NCBI GenBank assembly: GCA_030036985.1
Contig: JASHSD010000316.1
Location: 1-10,988 of the forward strand
DNA: 10,988 nt
Reading direction: 5' to 3'
DNA from: Bryobacteraceae bacterium
GTDB lineage: Bacteria; Acidobacteriota; Terriglobia; Bryobacterales; Bryobacteraceae
In this document: piece by piece, positions 1 to 5,948 of the stretch
How the letters are laid out: the number at the start of each line of letters is the position of its first letter
How positions within the stretch are numbered: position 1 is the stretch's first letter
Notes under the pieces: model-generated
What the model was told of the DNA's origin: nothing
The model's input: the letters and a program-made list of their open reading frames with translations, nothing else
Databases searched by the model: none
Position numbers and translations under genes: made by a program

Positions 1-1343
1 GGACCCGGAAGCTGGGGCGTGGTTCCCGAAATCCCGCATTTATCCGTTCCCGAGACAAAATCGTCGGTCGAAAACGAAGCGTTGCCGATCGGAGCCATCA
101 CATGGTCGTACCAGCCGTCGGAATCGTCGTAGTCGATGATGATGGCGGTGGTGTCCCAATAGGGCGATGCCATGATGGTGTTGACCACGTTGACCACGAA
201 TGCTTGTTCGTCGAGCGGATTCGAGTTGCCGGGATGCGCATTCTGGTAAGCCTGCGCCTTGAGGAAACTGACAGACGGCAGGTTTCCGTTAGACACCGCG
301 GTGAACCAGTCGTTGATATCGTACATATGGTTGGCCTGATCGGTAGTGCCGATCGTCCCCACGGGGCGCAAGTGCATCGTATTTTGCGTGCTGGGGTAGA
401 ACTGGAACGGGTTGTGGTGCTGGACGTAGTCGGCCTCGGTCAATCCCGTGACCGGCGACACGGTGCTCCTGTTGCACCCCGTGGTCCCGTTCGGGTTGAT
501 AATCTGAAGATCGAATCCGCCCTGGAACCAGCCCCAGGTAACCCCCGCGTTGTTGAGCAGATTGCCTACGTTGATGTTGGCCGGGCTGAAGTTCATCTGA
601 AACGTGGTCGATCCCGAGCAGACATCGCCGTAAGGATCGGCGTCGCCCACTTCCGTGTAACCGCCCTGTCCGTCGGCGATCTCGTCGCTGGTGCCGGCAG
701 CGTTCCTGGTGAGGGTTTGATCGACTCCGTTCGTCTGACCCGAGATCAGATTAATAGCCCCGGGCGAAGACGGGCCGAACTGCGTGTTGAAGTTGTTATC
801 GTTCAGCGCGAAGTTTTGCGCGTACTCCCACATCGCGGTGACGGTGTTGCCGTCGAAATAACCCATCACCTCGCCCGTGGTCTGGACCGCCGGCGGAGTG
901 AGAATCGTGGTTCCGCCCGCCGAGCCCGTATATTTCGGGAAAAGGTCCAGGGCGCCGAGATCGTATGCTTCCTGCTCCGGCTTGTAGCTGTGACTCATGT
1001 CGGCCGTATAAGCCTGACTGCGATTGAAACGGAACGGATTGGCGGCGCCCGTGCCGTTTAACGTGTTGGTGAAGTTGGGATTGCTGGTCAGCAGCGTCGG
1101 ATTGGCGAGATAACCGTTTACCGATGGTGTGCCGGGCAGGGCGACGAAGCGCGGCTCTCCGGGGGGATTCGTCGCTGAAGGATATGTGCCGAAATAGTGG
1201 TCGAAGGAGATATTTTCGCCGTAGATTACGACCACGTGCTGAATCGGCGTCGTGGGGGCTGTTTGAGCGCAGGCGATGATCGGAATCATGGCGAGGCCCA
1301 AGGATAAACTCGCAATTCTCGCTATTGAAACGGATAGACGCAT
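1..1343 (-). CDS. Secreted phosphoesterase, phospholipase C/acid phosphatase (AcpA-like) family, partial at 3' end
   Basis: The reading frame is open from an ATG at 1343 to the left edge (447 complete codons, no stop), so the C-terminus is missing. The family hydrolyses phosphate mono- or diesters outside the cytoplasm. The N-terminus is a signal sequence: a hydrophobic stretch at residues 10-24 ends in IIACAQ, which can be read as a lipobox (Cys25) or as a signal peptidase I site after ACA (residue 26). The family's N-terminal metal/nucleophile motif is ENISFDHYFG (43-52). A second conserved block is SHSYKPEQEAYD (117-128). The C-terminal metal-binding block is DYDDSDGWYDHV (404-415). HPGNSNPLDEQ (370-380) is also typical of the family. 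The start is supported by an AGGAG eight bases upstream. The gene lies 56 bases downstream of the PEP-CTERM gene on the same strand with no visible terminator, so co-transcription is likely. The substrate cannot be decided, and phospholipase versus phosphatase is open. Confidence 0.86.
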   Translation of the reverse strand, partial: MRLSVSIARIASLSLGLAMIPIIACAQTAPTTPIQHVVVIYGENISFDHYFGTYPSATNPPGEPRFVALPGTPSVNGYLANPTLLTSNPNFTNTLNGTGAANPFRFNRSQAYTADMSHSYKPEQEAYDLGALDLFPKYTGSAGGTTILTPPAVQTTGEVMGYFDGNTVTAMWEYAQNFALNDNNFNTQFGPSSPGAINLISGQTNGVDQTLTRNAAGTSDEIADGQGGYTEVGDADPYGDVCSGSTTFQMNFSPANINVGNLLNNAGVTWGWFQGGFDLQIINPNGTTGCNRSTVSPVTGLTEADYVQHHNPFQFYPSTQNTMHLRPVGTIGTTDQANHMYDINDWFTAVSNGNLPSVSFLKAQAYQNAHPGNSNPLDEQAFVVNVVNTIMASPYWDTTAIIIDYDDSDGWYDHVMAPIGNASFSTDDFVSGTDKCGISGTTPQLPG

Positions 1344-1351
1344 ATCGTTTT

Positions 1352-1356
1352 CTCCT
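1352..1356 (-). promoter_or_regulatory. Ribosome binding site of the phosphoesterase gene
   Basis: AGGAG on the minus strand, eight bases before the ATG at 1343. It fixes the start of a gene that is otherwise open at the window edge. Confidence 0.7.
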
Positions 1357-1399
1357 GTCGTGAATCGTCGTGGAATCTGTGAACGGGGGAAGCGGTTCG

Positions 1400-2119
1400 T
1401 CAGGCTTTCTTACGCCGCCGGCTGAAGCCGCCGATCAACGCCATGCCTCCGCCCAGAAGCAGAAAACAGGAAGGCTCGGGAGTCACCACCTGCACATCGG
1501 AGATTGCCAGGCCGGAATTATTTACGCTTGAGTCGGTTTGGGTAATCTCAAGGCCATAGATTTCAGCTGTAGTATCTTCCACCACGAAGTAAGTGTTCGC
1601 GTAGTTCTGCGCCGATTCCGCATTAACGACATCCGTCGAGACGTCGAACGTGCCGAGATCGGCGCCACCCAAGCCCAGCGCTTCCAGTTGAACTTCTACC
1701 GGATCGTCGGAGTCGGAGATGCCGACGCCAATCGCGGTTGTCGCGAAGTTCAGACCGATGGTAGTGTCCGCGGTCCCCCCAGCGCCTTCATCGAACAACT
1801 CCACCGGGTTAGACGCGGGACCTTGGGTACTGTAGGGATATTCGAGCAGACCATTGGGGCTGGAAATCGTTACTCCGGAACCGGCGTAGGTTGAAGGATT
1901 GAACGTGGGGCAATCTGTCGTGACGCCCTCCTCACAACTCAGTCCCGTGTTGAGGTTAGCGAAGTTAAGAAGGAGCCCACCCAGATTCGGCGAAAACAGG
2001 GTTGGCGTTGCCAGATTGTCGTTCCCTGGCGTTCCGACGACGAGCGAGACGGTTCCTGCCTGAGCAAGCGTCGATGCGAAACCCAGGAGTGCCGTGCAAA
2101 GCAGAAATTTACGTTTCAT
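1400..2119 (-). CDS. PEP-CTERM sorting domain-containing secreted protein
   Basis: This is a 239-residue exported protein of unknown specific role. Residues 1-21 are a signal peptide (MKRKF start, hydrophobic core, cleavage after AQA). The C-terminus is a textbook PEP-CTERM tripartite tail: PEP at 214-216, a short hydrophobic segment 218-232 and a basic end SRRRKKA (233-239). In known systems this tail is recognised by exosortase, which cleaves it during export to the cell surface or extracellular matrix. The body is rich in Gly, Thr, Asn and Asp and predicted beta-strands, with two cysteines (62 and 70) that could form a disulfide. I recognise no catalytic domain. A GGAGG lies 13 bases before the ATG. 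The next gene downstream on the same strand is a secreted phosphoesterase. No exosortase gene is in the window. The tail is clear; the function of the body is unknown. Confidence 0.92.
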   Translation of the reverse strand: MKRKFLLCTALLGFASTLAQAGTVSLVVGTPGNDNLATPTLFSPNLGGLLLNFANLNTGLSCEEGVTTDCPTFNPSTYAGSGVTISSPNGLLEYPYSTQGPASNPVELFDEGAGGTADTTIGLNFATTAIGVGISDSDDPVEVQLEALGLGGADLGTFDVSTDVVNAESAQNYANTYFVVEDTTAEIYGLEITQTDSSVNNSGLAISDVQVVTPEPSCFLLLGGGMALIGGFSRRRKKA

Positions 2120-2132
2120 TGTTGGGGATGGG

Positions 2133-2137
2133 CCTCC
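2133..2137 (-). promoter_or_regulatory. Probable ribosome binding site of the PEP-CTERM gene
   Basis: GGAGG on the minus strand, 13 bases before the ATG at 2119. The spacing is longer than the usual 5-10, but no better site is present, and the signal peptide begins directly at this ATG. Confidence 0.45.
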
Positions 2138-2267
2138 GAGACCCTACGAAGGTTAACAATCGTATGTGACAAGGAGATGAATTTTATTTGGAGCAATGTG
2201 ATCGGCGCGACGTCATCGTCATCCCGGACCTACTAATGTCCTCGGCAAATGTAGTTGCGGGAGAAGT

Positions 2268-2300
2268 AGGAGACGCGACTCAACTTAAGTCGCGTCTCCT
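2268..2300. repeat. Long perfect hairpin (first of a cluster of three)
   Basis: A 13-base arm (AGGAGACGCGACT, 2268-2280) pairs perfectly with 2288-2300 around the seven-base loop CAACTTA. There is no T-run on either side on the minus strand, so it is not a classical Rho-independent terminator for the gene ending at 2405. The inner part GCGACT...AGTCGC is shared with the third hairpin at 2358-2383, which suggests a repeat family rather than isolated structures. Confidence 0.75.
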
Positions 2301-2302
2301 TC

Positions 2303-2318
2303 ACAGGCTGAAGCCTGT
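2303..2318. repeat. Short palindrome with CTGAAG apex (second of three)
   Basis: ACAGGCT (2303-2309) and AGCCTGT (2312-2318) form a perfect seven-base stem around GA. The apex CTGAAG is identical to that of the third hairpin. It lies only two bases from the first hairpin. I associate palindromes of this style with dispersed intergenic repeats in acidobacterial-type genomes, but I cannot verify copy number here. Confidence 0.65.
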
Positions 2319-2357
2319 ACCACCATTCTGCCCGCCAAGACAATGTAGAAACTCAAG

Positions 2358-2383
2358 GGACAAGCGACTGAAGTCGCATGTCC
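2358..2383. repeat. Imperfect hairpin with CTGAAG apex (third of three)
   Basis: GGACAAGCGACT (2358-2369) pairs with AGTCGCATGTCC (2372-2383) around GA, giving eleven pairs and one A-A mismatch. It begins 21 bases after the stop codon of the decarboxylase fusion gene (minus strand). It shares GCGACT/AGTCGC with the first hairpin and the CTGAAG apex with the second. No T-tract follows in either direction. Confidence 0.65.
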
Positions 2384-2404
2384 GAGCCACGCCGAAATGT
2401 CGGG

Positions 2405-5311
2405 TTATTTCGCGTTTTGCAGAAGCATGCGGCGGACGGCGGCGTAAATCCGATCCACGGCGGGACGCCGGTAATCCCATCGCTCGTCGGGCTCCGGCGG
2501 GTTGACCACCATGGCGGCGTTCGCTTCGAACAGCAGAACATCGCCGGCGGGACTCAGACCGAAATCGATGCCCGCATAATCCAGTCCGAGCGTGCGCTGA
2601 ATGCATTCGAGCGCGGCCATGACGCGCGGGCCGAGGATTGCCGGCATGTTTTCGAGAAACTCCGCGTCCTCGGCGCGGTGTTCGGCGGAATCGGCCATCT
2701 CGGCGCTGAAGTAATGGATTTTCCAGTGGCTCGAAATCGCCACATGCAGCGGATACAACCGGCCGTCGATCATCATCACGCGATACTTGCGGACCTTGCC
2801 GTCGGCGCCGCGGGAATCGAGATATTGAATCGCGGTCAGTTCGGCGCCGGGTAATCCGGCGGCGGCCTCGTCGAGCGAATCGGCGTTCTCGACGCGTACG
2901 AAATGACGGCCGGTGTGGAAGCCCGGCCTTCGCAGCAGCAAGGGAAAATGCAGACCGTGGCGAGCCAGCGCGGGCGCGGTCAGCAGATCGCGCGACAGCG
3001 TGACCGTAGCCGGCGCGATCACGTCGGACAGCCGCCCCAGCCGGAGCGCATTGTCGGCGCGGCCGGTCGCGATCACGGACGACGGCTTGTTCAGCACCGC
3101 CGCGCCGCTCAGCGCGGTCAGCGACTGCGCGGCCGCGAGCCCATCGGGATCCAGATCCGCATCGCCGATTGCGTTGATTACCAGCCGATGCCTCGGCAGC
3201 GGCCGGGTGGAATCGTAAAACTCGGGGACGACCACCGTGGTTTCGAAGACGCGATCGTCGAGAAAATGAAGCATGTGGACGTTGCCGCCGCGCGCCGAAA
3301 TCAAAAGCAGCACCGGCACGGGAGATGCTTCGCCGCGATAAGGCAGCGTGCGCACCGCGCGTTGCTCGAACCCTCTGCGGCGATGCTCCGCCGCGCGGTG
3401 GAGATGGCCTTCCTCGGCGAGAACGTACGACAGGCCGCGATGCGCCTCCGCGTAATCCGGATCGAGGAGCAGCGCCGCTTCATAATGCTCGCGGGCGCGA
3501 TCAAACTCGCGGTTTTCGCAGAGCGCGTTGGCCAGGTTGACATGGCTCATCGGATCGTCGGGATGACGCGCGGCAGCCGCGGCGAAGGCGGTCCGCGCCG
3601 CGGTGCGGAAGCCTGTGAAGTGCAGCAGCGTGCCGAGCCGATTGAGCGCGAGACGATCGTAAGGCCACCGCGCCAGAATCGCGAGGTAAGCGTCGCGGGC
3701 TTCCCGCGTGCGCCCAAGATCGGCAAGGAGGCCGGCTCTTTCGAGCTGGAGGTCGAGCGACTCCGGCTCGCCCGCCTTTCCACCCGAATCGATGCGCGCT
3801 TCGATTTGGCGCAGCGCTTTTTCACGCGCGGCGCGGGGCGGGGAATGGACGGGCAGGGAATCGACGGATCCGCCGCTGTGCTCCGCCTTCTCGCGGAAAG
3901 AGCGGCCGATGGCGATGGTGCGGTCGATCAGGGCATCGAGATCTCCCGGTTGTGTGCGGTGATTGACGATGGCCGCGCGAATGGCGAGCCTTCCTTCGAG
4001 GATCGTGGTGGAAGGCGCAGCGACGCCCGATTCCTGCAGTTCCACGGCGATGCGGGCGTTCACGCGGTGCGCGTCCTCGCTGCGAAAGCGGAAGCAAACG
4101 ATGTTCAGCTCGACGGGCGCGGCCAGTTCGAGCTCGGTTTCCCGCGCGATGCGGGCTTCAAGATATCGCGCCATCTCGCAGGTGTGCGCGATCGAAGCTC
4201 CCAAGGCGTCGGCGCCGTACACCATAAACGTGAACCAGGTCTTGAGCGCGCGAAAGCCGCGGGAGAGATCGGGTCCGAAATCGCATGGCCATGGCGGCCC
4301 GGCGGCGAGCCCCTGGGCTTCGCGGCGCAGATAGGGCGCGGACATCGCGAATGTCCGGCGATGCAGAACGCCGTCGCGCACCAGGACGAATCCCGCGTCG
4401 TAGGGGACTTGTCCCCATTTGTGGAAATCGAAGGCGAGCGAATCGGCGCGTTCGATGCCTTTCAGGCGCGGGGCGAGCTGAGGCGCGAGCATGCCCAGCG
4501 CGCCGCAGGCACCGTCCACGTGAAACCAGACGCGCTCGGTTTGCGCGAGATCGGCCAGCGCGTCGAGATCGTCGATCGCTCCGGTGTCGACCGTGCCCGC
4601 GGAGCCGACGAGAAAGAACGGCGTAAATCCGGCGCGCCGATCGGCGTCAATGGCTGCGCCCGCGGCATCGACGTTGATGCGATAGCGGCGGTCGACCGGA
4701 ATTTTGCGCAGCGCGCCGCTGCCGAGACCGGCGATGTCGAGCGCTTTGGCGATGCAGCCGTGAACGGCCTCGGAGGCATATGCCGTGAGCCGCTTCTCGC
4801 GGGCTACGACGCCGACAGCGCGCGTCTCGAAGCCGAGTTCCGTATCGCGCGCGACGAGAACGGCGATGAGGTTCGCCATGGATGTGCCGGTCACAAACAG
4901 GCCCGTGGCGCCCTCGGGAAAACCGAACAGCTTACGCATCCAGGCGACAATCTGGCGTTCGACTTCGATGGGGACGTGATCGCGGCCGCCGAGATTGGCG
5001 TTCAATCCGGCGGCGAGCATTTCGGCCACAACGCCCACCGGAGTGCCGGCTCCGTGGACCCAGCCCATGAAACCGGGGTGCACGTTGCCCGCGGCGTAGG
5101 GCAGAACGTATTGCATGAATTGCTCGTGAACCGCCGATAATTCCGAAGGCGCCGTGGGCAGCCCGGCGTGAAAGCGCTCGCGGACGGATTGCGGAATCGG
5201 CTGCCGGACCGGCCGGTCGCGGATGTTTTCGATATAGCTCAGAATGTCATCGAGCATCCGATGGGCTTGGTCGCGAAAGACGGCCCAACCGGCTGGGTCG
5301 AGATTACCCAC
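2405..5311 (-). CDS. Three-domain fusion: group II PLP-dependent decarboxylase, TPR repeats, ATP-grasp ligase
   Basis: This is a 968-residue protein with three modules in one uninterrupted frame. Residues 4-475 are a PLP-dependent group II decarboxylase (aromatic amino acid decarboxylase-like): TGTSMAN (141-147), the PLP-stacking His184, HVDGA with Asp266, and the Schiff-base Lys298 in DFHKWG. A low-complexity linker (476-518) follows. Four 34-residue TPR units start at 519, 553, 587 and 621. Residues about 665-968 resemble an ATP-grasp ligase of the RimK/glutathione synthetase type: LNKPSSV (740-746), LLRRPGFHTGRHF (792-804), RKYRV (841-845), Asp916, and metal ligands Glu929 and Asn931 in FEANAAM. 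The start codon is GTG. An in-frame TAG lies just upstream, and homology to decarboxylases begins at residue 4, which supports this start although no Shine-Dalgarno is visible. The gene lies 35 bases downstream of a lipoprotein gene on the same strand. The protein looks cytoplasmic (no signal peptide). Substrates of both catalytic ends are unknown. Confidence 0.9.
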   Translation of the reverse strand: MGNLDPAGWAVFRDQAHRMLDDILSYIENIRDRPVRQPIPQSVRERFHAGLPTAPSELSAVHEQFMQYVLPYAAGNVHPGFMGWVHGAGTPVGVVAEMLAAGLNANLGGRDHVPIEVERQIVAWMRKLFGFPEGATGLFVTGTSMANLIAVLVARDTELGFETRAVGVVAREKRLTAYASEAVHGCIAKALDIAGLGSGALRKIPVDRRYRINVDAAGAAIDADRRAGFTPFFLVGSAGTVDTGAIDDLDALADLAQTERVWFHVDGACGALGMLAPQLAPRLKGIERADSLAFDFHKWGQVPYDAGFVLVRDGVLHRRTFAMSAPYLRREAQGLAAGPPWPCDFGPDLSRGFRALKTWFTFMVYGADALGASIAHTCEMARYLEARIARETELELAAPVELNIVCFRFRSEDAHRVNARIAVELQESGVAAPSTTILEGRLAIRAAIVNHRTQPGDLDALIDRTIAIGRSFREKAEHSGGSVDSLPVHSPPRAAREKALRQIEARIDSGGKAGEPESLDLQLERAGLLADLGRTREARDAYLAILARWPYDRLALNRLGTLLHFTGFRTAARTAFAAAAARHPDDPMSHVNLANALCENREFDRAREHYEAALLLDPDYAEAHRGLSYVLAEEGHLHRAAEHRRRGFEQRAVRTLPYRGEASPVPVLLLISARGGNVHMLHFLDDRVFETTVVVPEFYDSTRPLPRHRLVINAIGDADLDPDGLAAAQSLTALSGAAVLNKPSSVIATGRADNALRLGRLSDVIAPATVTLSRDLLTAPALARHGLHFPLLLRRPGFHTGRHFVRVENADSLDEAAAGLPGAELTAIQYLDSRGADGKVRKYRVMMIDGRLYPLHVAISSHWKIHYFSAEMADSAEHRAEDAEFLENMPAILGPRVMAALECIQRTLGLDYAGIDFGLSPAGDVLLFEANAAMVVNPPEPDERWDYRRPAVDRIYAAVRRMLLQNAK

Positions 5312-5346
5312 GTCGGCCTATGTTAACTCAGGCCATGCGGCGCATT

Positions 5347-5742
5347 TCACCTGCGTCCGCGAGGAGCTTCGCGTCCCTGCGGGCTGTGCATGGCTTGACC
5401 ACGGAATGCGACTCGGTTCGGCGCGCGGGCCTCGCCGCGGGCAGGCAACCGCCCACGATAGCCCTTTCGAACATCAAGGGCGTGGTCCACATGGCCATAG
5501 AACCCGGCCGGTCCGTGATACCAAGGGCCGGCGCCGATAAACACGCCGCCCGAAAACCACTCCGGTCCGTAGTATCCGTCGGGCGCGCAAGCGTAGGGCG
5601 GCGTCTCGTAATATCCGTATGGACAAATCGGTGCAGGCCCAAGGCCGACACCCACCGCTACACGCGGGGGACCGCAGCCGGCCAGAAGAAAACCAAGGGC
5701 GACAAAACCGGCGGCGAGAAAACCAACGGCGACAATTTTCAT
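5347..5742 (-). CDS. Small Gly/Tyr/Pro-rich lipoprotein
   Basis: This is a 131-residue predicted lipoprotein. MKIVAVG opens a hydrophobic signal of about 20 residues ending in the lipobox LLAGC, with Cys23 as the lipidated residue. The mature part has CPYGYYETPPYACAPDGYYG (40-59), leading into GPEWFSGGVFIGAGPWYHG (59-77), then a basic, Arg-rich tail. This GYYGPxW...GGVFIGAGPW pattern is familiar from small hypothetical lipoproteins of proteobacteria and acidobacteria, and its function is not known to me. An upstream ATG at 5766 would add eight residues (MLCITRRL) before the Lys. I prefer 5742 because it gives a standard length signal, although neither start has a strong ribosome binding site. 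It is read divergently from the HD-GYP gene and lies just upstream of the decarboxylase fusion, possibly in one transcript. Confidence 0.75.
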   Translation of the reverse strand: MKIVAVGFLAAGFVALGFLLAGCGPPRVAVGVGLGPAPICPYGYYETPPYACAPDGYYGPEWFSGGVFIGAGPWYHGPAGFYGHVDHALDVRKGYRGRLPARGEARAPNRVAFRGQAMHSPQGREAPRGRR

Positions 5743-5948
5743 AAGACGTCTCGTAATGCACAACATTGGCGCGCCCGTGCCTGCGCACGCGTGTCCAAGG
5801 GAGCAGTTCTCGTTCCAAATTGCCGAAACACCCGCGGTCTGCGTGCCAGCGGATTGTGGATTCTCCAGACCCTCGCCTCGCCGTTATTCGGTGCAGCTAT
5901 AAAGTCCGGCTGAAATCCGGCCGATAGGGTAGCAGGAACCGCCGAAGA
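5743..5948. other. Divergent intergenic region between lipoprotein and HD-GYP genes
   Basis: About 206 bases separate two divergent start codons, so promoters for both should lie here. TATAAA at 5898-5903 could be a -10 box for the plus-strand gene, but no -35 match sits 16-18 bases before it. AGGA at 5934-5937, eleven bases before the ATG at 5949, is a plausible ribosome binding site. A weak inverted pair GGTCTG/CAGACC is present, but the loop is too long to be convincing. No RNA gene is recognised. Confidence 0.45.

Noticed and set aside
102..1061. A 319-codon plus-strand open frame opposite the phosphoesterase
   Set aside because: The minus strand encodes a continuous phosphoesterase with both metal motifs and a signal peptide; the plus frame shows only low-complexity Val/Arg/Gly residues.
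2138..2220. Promoter for the PEP-CTERM gene (TTGTCA, TACGAT on the minus strand)
   Set aside because: The boxes do not pair at a 16-18 base spacing, and no sigma-54 GG-N10-GC pattern fits, so I could not support a call.
2268..2383. Hairpins as a Rho-independent terminator or a CRISPR array
   Set aside because: No T-run follows any stem in either direction, and the units differ in length and lack regular spacers.
2188..2505. A short plus-strand open frame across the hairpin cluster
   Set aside because: It runs through palindromes and into the antisense of the fusion gene, with no ribosome binding site or recognisable protein.
2903..5140. A 745-codon open frame on the plus strand inside the decarboxylase fusion gene
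   Set aside because: Its product is Arg/Gln/Ala-rich with no recognisable fold. The minus-strand frame carries clear catalytic motifs, and long antisense frames are expected opposite GC-rich genes.
5776..5789. Small hairpin CGTGC-CTGC-GCACG upstream of the lipoprotein gene
   Set aside because: Five base pairs in GC-rich sequence are expected by chance, with no associated motif.
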